A stretch of DNA of 64,000 nt from Eurosta solidaginis (GCF_040869045.1 NC_090319.1:262338897-262402896); one strand, 5' to 3'. Numbered from the stretch's first letter, positions 22,113 to 33,195 are shown. Numbers and translations: made by a program. Notes: generated from the sequence alone by a model not told the origin.

Positions 22113-22344
22113 CATATTACTAAGGTAATTGTTAGTATATTTATATCGTACTTTATAATGCTACATATTTATCAAATTTTTCTTTAAGACAACTATTTCT
22201 AATTAGCCACAATGAAGGCAAAATTTTTGCTTAAATTTTCTTTGTGAATTTAAGCTGCAGTTAAGGTCGGCTTAGTTTAGCCTTGCCTTTTGATCGTTTA
22301 AATTTTTAATAGATAAAGTAGCAGGGTTATACGCAAGGCAACTT
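22113..22344. other. No gene seen
   Basis: AT-rich spacer; no repeat recognised. Confidence 0.5.
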
Positions 22345-22348
22345 ATAT

Positions 22349-23072
22349 TGTAACGAATTTGCTGCAAATCCTCTTATTTGCCCTTTTGCTAGGTTCGTAT
22401 CGCTAAACTGTTGAATAAATAACTCCAATATTGAATAACGGAAAAATGGCCCTTATTAAAATACTTCACAATAACACTCAAACTGTGCAACGAATAGCTT
22501 AATAACCAAACTGATAGCTTAAATGAAACTGACTTTCAAAATAATACTGCTATTGCTCGCTAGATATCGTCTTAGTCGTAACTGCTTGACAACTCAAATC
22601 AAACTGAATTCCAGCGCCTCTACATCTGTCGCCCTTTATACTCTTCGATTTTAACATTCGCATCTTCTAGGCGCTTCCAGAATCTACTAGTCCATTAGCT
22701 CTCAAACATCTCATCTGTAACTACAATTGCACAATTTTATAGTTTTTCTCATTGCATACTTATAGGAGTATCTCAGATATATGCATGTGTTTGCGCATTG
22801 ACTCTTCGCTGCTCGTATACGTACATGGTACATATGTGTAGACGCAATTATTTATTCGATTATGAAGATACATAATGGTTGAATTATTGATGTGAATGTT
22901 TGTTGTTTACCTACAGTCTGTCGCGCACACATAGGCGTATAAGTAAATGCATCTGTGTGTGACATCTCTCGGCTGCCTTATATATGTGTATACATGATTT
23001 GATTATTGACGTAAATATCGCTTAGAATGGCCTTAGTAATGGTATAGCTTAGTGATGCTAATGTCCGTGACA
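22349..23072 (-). mobile_element. Solo LTR (724 bp), TSD ATAT
   Basis: Starts TGTAACGAATT and ends CGTGACA on the plus strand, so the LTR lies in reverse. ATAT flanks it (22345-22348 and 23073-23076). It shares with the LTRs at 27.6, 31.7, 33.4 and 58.6 kb the blocks AATAAATAACTCCAATATT, GAGTATCTCAGATATATGCA and ACATATGTGTAGAC, but is longer. Solo LTRs arise by recombination between the two LTRs of a full insertion. Confidence 0.9.
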
Positions 23073-23304
23073 ATATACTGCAGTTTAACCACCCACTGCT
23101 GTGTAGGCACCTTATGCAAATGTTATTTTTGGAAAGAGAATTAATTAGTTAATTAAATAAAGTTGGAAAAGTAAACACAAATATCCCACGAAATGTATAA
23201 AAGACATTTATGCACATCTCGCCAAAAAAAAACCTGGGAGTACCCTAACGAATAACACTATTCAAAGTAAAGAGTGATGTCTCTTATTAGAATTATCCTC
23301 TTTG

Positions 23305-24653
23305 GTATTACTGCGAAATGACAGAAAAGGCAATATTCGTGGTGGTGGAGTTGCAATCTATTGCAGAGACGTTTTAAACCAGGGCCATTCAAAACTGGAG
23401 GTGCATCTGTATTAGTAAGAGCGCAATCGTCGCGATGATCGTGCGGGTGAATTGATTTTTCATTTAGTCGCTTACTAGCATTGTAAACTTTACCAAGTAG
23501 CGCAACTAACAGCTGATCGCTCAAAACTTGCACACACACACAAACATCACTAATGGCCATATTACGGTAATCTTAGGGAAATTGAAGTTAAATTTTTAAA
23601 CAGACATAAAATGTTATAATTTTAGAATATATAGCATCTAGGACACCTTACTTGCAGTAATTGAAAGAAAATGTTTGCTTATACTCAAGTATTTAATTAT
23701 TTTTTCGAAATTTATCTTTAATATTGATGCAATGATTGATCCAGTGCAACTCTGGTCTTCCTACTGTTCTTCATTCCACTCCATTCGAGTGCCTATTTTC
23801 ACGGCCTGTGAGTGCCTTCCACTCTATTCGCAACATAACCTCGAATTAAGCTGCCAAACTATATAGTAAGCAATGCTTACTAGCAATCAACAAGCATGTG
23901 TATCGCGCATAATTTTTCATACATATTTTGATACCGATCTGCCGATACCCACCACAAATGTTGCTACGCCAAGTGCCAAGCGACGACTAAAGCCGAAGTC
24001 ATTGGTGCCGTATGTCGTATCGCTGTATCCGTATCGCTAACGTAATCAGCTGTTTATCGTTACGACGGTAAACCAAAACCCAATTGGTTGGCTACGATAC
24101 GGTTACAACCTTAGCGGCACCAATAATCGATTGTATTGATTCTCATAAGGTTGGTCGAATCAGCTGTTATAAGGTTACCGATACGGTTACCGATAAAGCA
24201 CCAATGTCTCCAGCTTAACTCAATTAACGACGACAGAGCGAATCATATGCGTGTGAATTGAGAGGGCACAATTGTGCTATGAAATGAATGGCCCTGTTTT
24301 AAACCCACAGATAGCTTATTGTTCAGATGATGCAAGTGTGGTTGAACATATTTTTATTGAAATAGGCGAAACACGAACAAAATGCTTCGTGGCGTGTGTT
24401 TATAACCCGAGTAAGACTAACTTGGATTCGGCAGATTTACTTAAGAAAATTTCTGAATTTACAGTTAAATATCAACATGTTGTCATCTGCGGGGATATTA
24501 GTGTTGATCTTCTTATTAACGGATTCCCGTATTAGAAATATTCTATGTAATTTTCAGGCTTATGACTTGAACATTGTTAACCAGTACGCGACACGCTTTG
24601 CGCCGAATAGTAAACCTAGCTTGCTAGATCTTATATGCGTTAACAATACTTAG
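23305..24653 (+). pseudogene. CR1/Jockey-type LINE endonuclease, copy 2 (5'-truncated, split)
   Basis: After the MITE end the frame reads toward RGGGVAIYC, is cut by the 917-bp hAT-type element, and resumes at LNPQIAYCSDDASVVEHIFI, then KCFVACVYNPSKTNLD and VVICGDISVDLL with the catalytic-box Gly-Asp intact. A stop follows at 24532 and a frame change leads to RFAPNSKPSLLDLICVNN before the next MITE. N-terminal NTRSL and ETWF boxes are absent because homology starts downstream of them. Confidence 0.8.
23380..24296. mobile_element. Non-autonomous hAT-type transposon, 917 bp, TSD TTTTAAAC
   Basis: Ends CAGGGCCATTC and GAATGGCCCTG are perfect 11-bp inverted repeats. Perfect 8-bp TSD TTTTAAAC at 23372-23379 and 24297-24304. 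Copy 1 (ACGTCTTAAACCCACAG at 13141) is the empty site. CAG..CTG ends plus an 8-bp TSD define hAT elements. No transposase frame is present, so it moved using an enzyme made elsewhere. The interior contains repeated ACGATAC/CGATACGG words. Confidence 0.92.
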
Positions 24654-25075
24654 GGGACTCATGTAAGCGTATAAATGCCTTATAAAGTGTGTAAACGTAT
24701 AAATTTATCTAGTGCGTAAACCAGCTGTCAAATTTTGTATGAAAAATCATTTACACAATTTGTATAAATTTACGCGCACATTTCATTGTGTAAACGCGAT
24801 AAACTCAAAGGAATGCAACTTTGCAGACATTACAGCAGGCATTTCCTTCAGAAATCTCCAATATCAGCAAGTAAGGGCGTTTTGGTTTGGATTTTTCACT
24901 TAATCTGGCATTTTTTAATTTGTATAACACTAAAAAAAAAAAATTTGTTTGGCAACAATACAGCTGATAAACAATCAAGTTTATCAAGAGTATTACTAGG
25001 TGCGTTCATATAACAGCGTGTGTAAATGGATATAATTTTACACCTTATAAGTTTATATGCTTTCATGAGTCCCCC
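24651..25075. mobile_element. 425-bp MITE with about 35-bp TIRs, TSD TACT
   Basis: Left TAGGGGACTCATGTAAGCGT and right end GCTTTCATGAGTCCCCC are inverted; TACT flanks both sides (24647-24650, 25076-25079), though a 3-bp ACT is equally possible. Copy 1 (AACAATACTAAGTTTATAA) is the empty site. A second, older copy lies at 49322-49733. AAACGCG/GTGTAAA words are scattered through both. Confidence 0.85.
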
Positions 25076-27290
25076 TACTAAGTTTATAAACTATGACCAA
25101 AATACCTTTGGAGGGTATCTCTGACCTTGAAATGAGTTTCCTATCTTATGGTTTAAAATTGAATGCAATAGAGCACGACGTAGAATTGACGTACAGAGAT
25201 TTCAATCGCATAGGGTTAGAAGCAGTAAATGAAGAGGCCTCTCGTCTGGACTGGAATGGATGCCTTTCCATTTCTCAGTTAGATGAAAAATGGAAATATT
25301 GTAATAATTTTGTCCACTACCTCTTCAATAGATTTGTACCCCTTAACACCATTAGAGTCCAAAGTAATAAAAAAACATGGTTTACGAAGGAAATTTTAAT
25401 TCTAATAAAAAAACGGGGAAGAGCATACAAGGAATGGAAGATATCTCAGAGTAAAAACCAATGGGAAGCTTACCACCTTTTGGGTAACCAAGCTACCCTG
25501 TGCATTCGGAATGCTAAGAGAGCATACTTAAACACAAAATTTAATAAAAATTTGCCTCCTAAAGAACGAAAATCGACACTGATGATGGCACAACGCCGAA
25601 ACCGGTTTGCCTCGAAACCAAATTTGTCAAGGGATGACGGAAAATCGTTCAAATATACATCTTTTAAAAAATCTTCGCTCGTTGGGAATATCTAGTAACG
25701 ATAAAATTCAATGTAATTTTGTTCCAAATGAAATGAACCAGCATTTTTTGGGCACTAGCTCTGATGCTAATACTAATGACAATATCGATAATATGTCATT
25801 CAGTGTAGGCAGTAGACCAAATATCAATGGCTTCGATTTCTCAGTGGTCACAGAGGCTGAAGTGTTAAACGCTATATTTGCTATTAAGTCGAATGCTGTA
25901 GGAATCGATGGAATTAGGATACGATTTATCAAACTACTCCTTCCTTTTGTTATCTCTCCGCTTACTCACATTTTTAATTTTTCTATAACTAGCAGTAGTA
26001 TTCCTATTCAATGGAAAATGGTCAATGTTGTCCCGGTCCCCAAACCTAAGTCTCCGAGTTCCTGCAATAAGTTTAGACCGATAAGTCTGTTGCCTTCTTT
26101 ATCGAAGGTATAGGAGAAGTTATTGGCAACGCAGATAATTGACTATATAAGTACGAATAATTTGCTATCGGAGGTCCAGTCGGCATTCAGAAGAGGGCAC
26201 AGCTATGCGTCATCCGTGTTAAAGATTCTTGAAGATATACTTCCAACTTATGACAACAATGAACTCACTGTGTTAGTACTACTGAATTTCTCCAAAGCTT
26301 TTGATATGGTTGATCTCAATATACTTCTTTTTAAGCTCGAAGCCAGCTATAAATTCAGCCCCTTTGCAATAAAGTTAATCCGAAGTTATCTCTCCGAGCG
26401 ATTTCAACAGGTTCAATGTGATAACCAAGTCTCTAGTTTAAAACCAATCACATCTGGTGTTCCACAGAGATCGGGCCCAATATTGTTTACACTCTTAATC
26501 AATGACATAGTTACTTGTTTCCACAATGCCTCCATACATTTATATGCAGACGATACTCAAATATACATGTCTCGACCTATCCGTCTTTCCGAAGACTTAT
26601 CTGCTAGGCTGAATGCAGATTTAATACGTATAGCAAACTGGGCTAACCTAAATAAACTATCTCTCAATACAGCTAAATCTAAGGCGATTGCGTTAGCAAA
26701 TACATCAAATGACGTAAACAACCTTCCTGATATTATTCTCAATGGAGATAAAATAATTTTTCATGATGTGGTAACTAATTTAGGTTATAAAATTAACTAT
26801 AAACTGACCTGTGTTGACCATATCAAGATATATAATACCCTGCATAAATTTTACAGAACTGCCTATTTGTTACCACGAGACGATAAGATGAAACTGGTCA
26901 AATCTCTAATAATTCAACAAATTGCAGCTGTTCTTTTACAATGTTGACCGGTTTGCTTTTTCTAAAAAGAAATTTGATCACATATCCTTATATGCAAATT
27001 CCATAATGGAATGCAGATTCTCGGATGCGATATTTATAATTTCCTAAAAATGCGAAATATCTGTTTTTTGCATAAGCTAATACACTCCCAAAAGCCGCCG
27101 TACTTATTTAATAAACTGAGTTTCTGCCAATCTACACGGACCTTGAATCTATTAGTCCCAAATTTTAAGTACACTACGTCATCCAGTATGTCCTTTGTCA
27201 GTACAATCCGTCTATGGAACTCACTCCCATACGCGACTAAAGCTAATAGGAAAGCAGGATTCTTTAAGTAAGCAGTATTATCTTTTCTCA
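25076..27290 (+). pseudogene. CR1/Jockey-type LINE reverse transcriptase, copy 2 (nearly full length)
   Basis: The most complete RT of the window. Order: linker (MTKIPLEGISDLEMSFLSYG), frameshift near 25650, RT boxes NVVPVPKPKSPSSCN and PISLLPSLSK, an in-frame TAG at 26111 where copy 1 keeps Tyr, FSKAFDMVD with the first catalytic Asp, GVPQRSGP where the usual Gly of the PQG box is Arg, LLINDI, and [11 protein letters not shown] with the YADD pair. Thumb and C-terminal MQILGCDIYN and WNSLPYATKA strings follow, with stops near 26945 and 27270. Reverse transcription from a nicked target is the family role; this copy is dead. Placing it in CR1 rather than Jockey is uncertain. Confidence 0.88.
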
Positions 27291-27632
27291 ACCCTTAACT
27301 TACCTTTTAATTATATATATTTATCCTTGTCACAAAAATTTGAACTGAGGATGTTTAATTGTTAAAGAAACAGTTTATTATCTTTTTATCTTTTGTATTT
27401 ACATCATATTATATAGGATTATATTATGTTATATTACTCTACTATTTTTGATAATGTAATCCCATTGATGTACTATCTAAAAGACTATATCTTACTTGTA
27501 CAAAAAACTCAAATAAATGAATAAATAAATAAAAAAATTTGACTGCATTGTGGACTGGTTGACGAAGGCAGTCTCACGGGTAGACAACACCACTATAATC
27601 ATTATTAAGTTTAATTTTCTTTACATATGTAT
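27291..27632 (+). other. LINE copy 2 3'UTR, (AAAT)n tail and common flank
   Basis: The tail CAAATAAATGAATAAATAAA ends about 27532. The next 100 bp (GACTGCATTG...CATATGTAT) match the flank of copy 1 at 20151-20240 and are then cut by the LTR element. Confidence 0.8.
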
Positions 27633-27993
27633 TGTAACGAATTTAGTGAAACTCCGCTTATTTTACACCCTCTACTAACGTTCGTATCGCTAAATTGTTG
27701 AATAAATAACTCCAATATTCAATAATGCAAAAATGGTCTTTAATATACTACTTTTATACTACTTCACAATAACACTTATACTTCGCAACCAATAGCGTGC
27801 TTAAATCAAACTGATTGCTGCTTACTCAGCTTTTATACTCTCTGCTGTCTCGTTCGCATACTTCTGGGCCTTTCTTCTTCTAGAACTTACTACTTGGTTA
27901 CCAGCTGTAAACTTACCAGCCTCCCGCATAGCCATATGCGCGTGTATATGTGAGTAATGATGATTGCATACTTTTGTGAGTATCTCAGATATA

Positions 27994-28319
27994 CAGCCCA
28001 ATCACGCAATCCATCATAGACTGTTCTTTCGGGATTCGTAATATTCGAATTCGTAACATTGCTACGACGGATTGCGTGATTGGGCTGTTTGCTTTAAATA
28101 TTTTTCGCGTTTCGTAAATTTTCTCCGCTGGCAAGAACTTGTCGTAGAAAATTGCAAATAAAAGTCAAGTCAAGTCGAGTGAATTCAGTGAAGCCACTGT
28201 ACGAATTTCGGATTTACTTATTACTTTCGGAGACGTTCGGTAACACGGTTGAATTGCATGATAGCAATTTCATAACTTTCCCGAAAAAGCAGTCTACGAT
28301 GGATTGTGTGATTGGACTG
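27994..28319. mobile_element. 326-bp MITE inside the LTR, candidate TSD ATA
   Basis: Left end CAGCCCAATCACGCAATCCA; right end TGGATTGTGTGATTGGACTG is its inverse with few changes over about 30 bp. A third, inverted copy of the terminus (GGATTGCGTGATTGGGCTG) sits internally at 28069-28087, so the first 94 bp already form a hairpin. ATA flanks both ends. The uninterrupted LTR at 32050-32070 is the empty site. Confidence 0.85.
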
Positions 28320-28444
28320 ATAACTTTGTGTTTGGGCGTATCTCTCCGCTACTTGTATGTAAATATGTGTAGACATTATGATTGATTTGTTTATGTAAGT
28401 ACAAGTGAGTGCTTGTATCGGCTTAGAGATGATAGTATCCCTTA

Positions 28445-29266
28445 CTTACTTACTTACTGAATTGGCGCTTAACCGTCTAAACCGTTATGGCCGTCCAACA
28501 AGGCGCGCCAGTCGCTCATTCGCTCCGCCAACCGGCGCCAATTGGTCACACCAAGGGAGTTTAAATCGTTTTCCACCTGGTCCTTCCAACGGAGTGGGGG
28601 CCGCCCTCTACCTCTGCTTCCATAGGCGGGTTCCGATAGAAACACTTTCTTGGCCGGAGCATCATCTTTCATTCGCATAACATCGCCTAGCCAGCGCAGC
28701 CGCTGCGTTTTAATTCGCTGGACTATGTTGATGTCTGCGTATAGCTCGTACAGCTCATCATTAAATCTTCTTCGGTACTCGCCATCGCCAACGCGTAGAG
28801 GTCCATAAATCTTTCGAAGAACTTTTCTCTCGAACACTCCCAAAGCCGCTTCATCTGCTGTTATCATGGTCCATGCTTCTGCCCCATATAGCAGGACGGG
28901 TACGATAAGTGACTTGTAGAGTATGATTTTCGTTCGCCGAGAGAGGACTTTACTTTTCAATTGCCTACCTAGTCCAAAGTAGCATTTATTGGCAAGATTG
29001 ATTCTTCGCTGGATTTCAGTGCTGATGTTGTTGCTAGTGTTGATGCTGGTTCCCAAATAAACGAAGTCTTTTACTATTTCGAAATTATGGCTGCCAACAG
29101 TAGCGTGGTTGCCAAGGCGCATATGCGCTGACTCTTTGCTCGATGACAGCAGGTACTTCGTTTTGTCCTCATTCACCATCAAACCCATCTTTACCGCTTC
29201 TTTTTCCAGCTTGGAGTAAGCAGAACTAACAGCGCGGGTGTTTAGGCCGATGATATCAATGTCATC
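28445..29266 (-). mobile_element. RTE-type LINE, 5'-truncated, TSD AGTATCCCTTA
   Basis: Inserted in the 3' LTR with a perfect 11-bp TSD (28434-28444, 29267-29277). The minus strand ends in (TAAG)n, the short-repeat tail typical of RTE-clade LINEs. Only the last about 240 codons of the RT protein are present. Near identical to the copy at 52918-53725, so both are young. Confidence 0.9.
28469..29188 (-). pseudogene. RTE-type LINE reverse transcriptase, C-terminal 239 residues
   Basis: Uninterrupted frame to a natural-looking stop. Recognisable strings: MGLMVNEDKTKYL (post-palm), FVYLGTSI, VLLYGAEAWT (thumb), VFERKVLRKIYGP, then RIKTQRLRWLGDVMRM and GRGRPPLRWKDQVENDL, the C-terminal signature of insect RTE-like RTs. 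All catalytic boxes lie upstream and were lost by 5' truncation during insertion. No disabling change within the retained part, unlike the 53-kb copy which has a Trp-to-stop. Confidence 0.85.
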
Positions 29267-29309
29267 AGTATCCCTTAGTGTTGCTAATATTCGTCACACT
29301 GCCCTCCAC

Positions 29310-29700
29310 TTAAGTCTGATCGTCCCGATCAGACAAATCTCTCGATCTAACCGCTGCTAGCATCTCCAAATGAACCACCCTTCTATTTCGTGGTTTCCCA
29401 ATGGTTTGTATGTGGTAGATGGTATCTGTTATCTTCTTCACAACTTTGTACGGACCTTCCCAACTGCATCAACATTTGAGTGGAACACCTTTCCGCCGGT
29501 GGAGGTTGTATAGCAGTACCAAATCTGCCTCCCGGAAACCTTCCGAATTATTGTTCTTGTCAGATCTGTGTTTCATCCTAGTACTCATTATCCTGATTCG
29601 TTCCCTCACACTCTGTTGTTTGGCCAATGAACTGCTTCGTAGAGCTTGCGCTTGACGGATTGGCTTCGCATAATCAGTATCGTTCCCGCGTTTCACAACA
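29310..29700 (-). pseudogene. LTR element integrase C-terminal tail
   Basis: The minus frame has READLVLLYNLHRRKGVPLK, then after a stop WEGPYKVVKKITDTIYHIQ and NRRVVHLEML, the chromatin-proximal C-terminal module after the integrase core in gypsy-type elements, where the ...VVHLxRL ending is typical. The DDE catalytic core is absent. The downstream end abuts the purine-rich tract of the 3' LTR, so this is the authentic 3' end of pol. Confidence 0.7.
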
Positions 29701-31629
29701 GTAGTGCGCCCTGGCTTGAAACTACCCTCACATTCTTTCCTTCGTTTTTGTGCGTCAATCTGGTTTTGTCAATGCCAGTGTTTCTCTCGCAAGTACTTTT
29801 ATTTGGCCCATTCGATCCATCAACCTTTGCCAGATCTACTTCCTTTGACTTTGACGGTCTTTGTTCAATCGCATCCACCAGCACTCGCTTACTGCTGAAA
29901 CCTTTCTCAAAACTGAAGGTGAGTGGTACATCTTGGTTCTTGTAACGCATAATCCTTCTCTGCATATCCATCCTGATGTCATGGTCAACTAGAAGTCCAC
30001 CCCCAATATGACTTCATCAACAATCTTCGCCACAATGAATTTGTGTAGAACCATGACCTTCCCAATTAAGACTTCACAGATCACTTCTCCCTAGACTAGC
30101 CAGTGACCGTACGAAACGTTGCTACAGGTAATGGCTTTACTCTCCTGTTGACCAAATCAGATCGGGTTAAGGAATGAGATGCGCCCGTATCTACAGTCAG
30201 TACACACTCCTTGCCATTCACATTTCCTTTGACGGTAAGACTACTCGATTTTCTTCCAATTTGCGAGATAGATATCACAGGACATTCAATAGCTGGGGCA
30301 AGTTTTTGATCTTTACATCTGACTCGCTCTTGCTTATCTCCTCCAGCTTTACGTTTACGGCCAGCCAAGTTGGAACTATTAGGGTTGGTGTTGCAATAAC
30401 GCGCAATGTGCCCTGACTTTCCACACTTAAAGCATTTGACTGCATCATTATTCTTCTGCTGCGTACCCTTCAGTGCTTCCAAAATTGTGTCTACCCACTC
30501 TGGGCTTTCTACTTCCACACGATGAGCCTTATATGCTGGTTTCCTCAATAGGGAGGCAGTTTCCTGAGTCAATGCATGTGATACCGTTTCTGCGAATGTG
30601 GGTTTTGGGTTTGCATGAGTCGCTCGCTTCATTTCCACGTCCCGTATAACATTCTGGATTTTTACCCTCTCTGTGTATTCAACTGGTGCGTCCGCATTTG
30701 CCAAATGAGCCAACCTTTCAACATCCGAAGCAACTCTTGCAAAGTCTCATTAGCTTTTTGGTAACGGTTTTGCAACTCAATTTGGTATATCTGTTTCCTG
30801 TGTTCGTTTCCGTATCGCCTCTCTAGAGCGCTCATCAATGTTTCATAGTTGTTCCGCTCGTACTCTGGAATAGTCTGTAAGGTTTCAGCTGCAGGCAATT
30901 TCAGTGCACGAACAATGCAGCAACTTTATCAATCGCATTTAAGTTGTTCACTGCTGATGTCTTCGCAAATTGTAGCTTAACGACCTGGAAAGGAACAGAA
31001 ACGACAAAGAATGGTGTCTTTACCTTTGGATTACTTGCTGAAACTGCATGGCGATTTATTTGCAACTCCTGTATACGACCTCTCAAAGCTTCTATCTCAG
31101 CATCAATTTTGTCCTCGAGCTGTACAATGTTTGTATCCTGTGCTTCCAGCTTTGATGTTACCCTTGCTTCCTGTGCTTCTAACTGCGAAGACATTTCTGC
31201 CACTTGCAATGATAAGCGCTCCTCTTGTGCTTCCAGCTTGGATGTAATCTGTGTCTACATTTCTGAAATACGCGCTTCTTGTGCTTACATCTTGGATGTT
31301 ATGTGTGTATCTTGCGATTCCAGTTGGGATGCCATATTTGTGGATATTTGTGATGACATTTCTGTTATGCGTGTTTCCAGGGCTTCCATTTTTGCCGATA
31401 TCTGTGATAACAAAGCCGATATCGCTTCCGTTCTTCTCTTCAATTTTTGTTGTTGTCTCGTCCCCATCAGGATGAAAGACATCATCGTCCACATTAATTC
31501 CTTCCGACTACATAGCGTCTCGTAGCCGTGTTGAAGTTCAATCTTATTGCCAGTTGTATTCAATCCACGGTTCTTGAACTCCTTTTTGCGTTGCTGGATT
31601 CTTAATTCACTTAACTTTGCCATGTCCAA
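29693..31629 (-). pseudogene. Gag-protease remnant of the LTR element
   Basis: Read leftward from 31629: a MAKLSELRIQQ start with SAP-like helix-turn-helix, a stretch of LESQD/SSQ-type coiled-coil repeats, the gag core (ETLQTIPEYERNNYE, RVKIQNVIRDVE), the CCHC zinc knuckle CFKCGKSGHIARYC and the protease box LTVDTGASHSL, then QRRIMRYKNQ and variable sequence to the deletion join. Frames are broken at about 31285, 31209, 30900 and 30700 and by stops. The plus-strand copy at 34079-35881 preserves the same order in one frame. Gag would package the RNA; protease would process the polyprotein. Confidence 0.85.
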
Positions 31630-31682
31630 GTTGTATTCGAAATCTTCAGAGTTTATTCAACAATTCCTCTTCTAACAACAAT

Positions 31683-32217
31683 TGTAACAAATTTAGTGAA
31701 ACGCCGCTTATTTTACACCCTCTACTAACGTTCGTATCGCTAAATTGTTAAATAAATAACTCCAATATTCAATAATGCAAAAATGGTCTTTATTAGACTA
31801 CTTTTATAGTACTTCACAATAACACTTATACTTCGCAATCAATAGCGTGCTTAAATCAAACTAATTGCTGCTTACTCAGCTTTCGCTCCTTTTACACTCG
31901 CTGCTGCCTCGTGCGAATACTTCTAGGCGTTTCTTCTCCTAGAATTTACTACTGGGGAACCAGCTATAAACTACAGATGCACGTTTATAGCTTCTCGCAT
32001 AGCCATATGTGCGTGTATATGTGAGTGATACTTCCACCGATGATCGCATACTTTTGTGAGTATCTCAGATATATGCATGTGTTTGTACGTATTTCTCCGC
32101 TGCTTGTATGTACATATGTGTAGACATAATTATTGATTTGTGTGTGTAAATACAAGTGACTGCTTAGTATCAGCTTAGAGATGATAGTATCCCTTAGTGT
32201 TGCTAATATTCGTCACA
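31683..32217 (-). repeat. 5' LTR (535 bp)
   Basis: TGTAACAAATTTAG...CGTCACA on the plus strand. Intact relative to its partner LTR and so usable as the reference for the nested insertions. The sequence right after it on the minus strand (TTGTTGTTAGAAGAGG) is a mutated primer-binding site. Confidence 0.88.
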
Positions 32218-32221
32218 GTAT

Positions 32222-33114
32222 GAAGAAATCTTCGTATAGCTTTTGACAGGGTTCCTGAATTTTGATGGTTTTTTATTTATTGGGAGCCAATGTAAACGGT
32301 TAACTTTCCCTAGTACTGGATGACGCTTGGTTCTATTTACGCTACAAAAATTTGTCAGCCGAGCAAACCTCTTGTGACTGAATCATGGGTTGAAAGGTGT
32401 AATCAAGTAAGAAAGCATTTTATTAAGTTTTTCAGATGACATACTCTTTTTCCAAGTTCCTACCTATTGCAACAAAATCAGGACGTTCTAAGGATGCCTT
32501 CATACTGCACCCTAATGTTCATGTAGAAGCTGCAATGTCAGCCTCAGCTCGAAGAATTTGTGCTAACATCGCTGGCTTTCGCCAAGTGAATAGGTACATT
32601 TCAACCCAGGTAAAATAAAAATGTCTACCCTTATTAGGTAACTATTATGCGCGCGACCACATTAGACCGGGCAATAGCGCCTAGTTGCCCAAATAATGTT
32701 AATTCGGTACGTCTTGCGATACCAAATGAAAATGATGTTAATTCGGTAAGTCTTGCGACCAAGTTCCCCAAATGATGTTAATTCGGTACATGGTCGCATG
32801 TGTAAATTACACTTGGTTACTATAAAAATAGGTCATCCTATAGAGGTAATTTACCAGAAAATTTACATATAAAGATAGGGTGGAGCTGCTAGATCCCAAT
32901 TTTTGGTGTGAAAATTATTTAAATATCTTAAACATTTTTTAAATAACGGTTCTTTACGGTTCTGTTGTGTGCAAACATTTAAGAAATTGTGTATTCCCTT
33001 GGTTATGTGTGAATTCTCTGTTACCACATATAATAAATTGTATGCTCACCATAATTTTTCGCAAAAGGTGGCGTTGCCAAACAAATTATGGCAAGTTTAT
33101 CGCATCCTCTGGCG
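32222..33114 (+). other. Common flank of duplication copy 2
   Basis: Matches 20241-20273 and 20690-21466. Holds the second exon-like ORF and three repeats of a (T)GTTAATTCGGTA word at 32698, 32737 and 32777 that are also in copy 1. Confidence 0.8.
32436..32609 (+). CDS. Exon-like ORF of unknown function, copy 2
   Basis: Same 58-codon stretch as 20832-21005 with the same flanking AG and GT. Upstream, an open frame from about 32322 reads IYATKICQPSKPLVTESWVE and then RCNQ followed by GTAAGAAAG; if that GT were a donor the gap to the acceptor would be only about 29 bases, too short for a fly intron, so the two frames are not simply spliced. A BRCT-like W-x-x-x-C pattern (SWVERC) is suggestive only. 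Confidence 0.25.
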
Positions 33115-33195
33115 CAAATTCACTTTTTTTAAATTTAATTCTTTACTCTTCCGTTTACAAGTGCACCCTCACACTTCAATTTTCCCATCTATAGC

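Larger units (their letters stand above)
27633..29298 (-). repeat. 3' LTR carrying two nested insertions
   Basis: Aligns with the LTR at 31683-32217 except for the 326-bp MITE (27994-28319) and the RTE LINE fragment (28445-29266). Net length without them about 510 bp. Confidence 0.9.
27633..32217 (-). mobile_element. LTR retrotransposon (gypsy-like), internally deleted, TSD GTAT
   Basis: Complete insertion with both LTRs, TGT...ACA ends and the 4-bp TSD GTAT (27629-27632, 32218-32221); copy 1 of the duplication shows the empty site. The 5' LTR is 31683-32217 (535 bp) and the 3' LTR 27633-29298, swollen by two insertions. Inside are gag-protease and the end of integrase only; RT, RNase H and most of integrase are missing. 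A purine-rich tract (AGTGGAGGGCAG on the minus strand) precedes the 3' LTR. No env-like frame. Non-autonomous. Confidence 0.9.
23097..33114 (+). repeat. Segmental duplication, copy 2
   Basis: Colinear with 12874-21466. Private insertions: the hAT-type element 23380-24296, the MITE 24651-25075 and the LTR retrotransposon 27633-32217. Homology begins inside the MITE (TGCTGTGTAGGCACC) and ends at CATCCTCTGGCG. Confidence 0.85.

Noticed and set aside
21903..22115. KKVSFKM heptapeptide ORF
   Set aside because: Produced by a 21-bp minisatellite whose period is a multiple of three.
28152..28385. 77-codon plus-strand ORF
   Set aside because: Lies across the MITE/LTR junction in the reverse LTR; chance frame.
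32322..32609. Two-exon gene with a 29-bp intron
   Set aside because: Far below usual fly intron length, and the corresponding site is changed in copy 1; kept only as an exon-like ORF.
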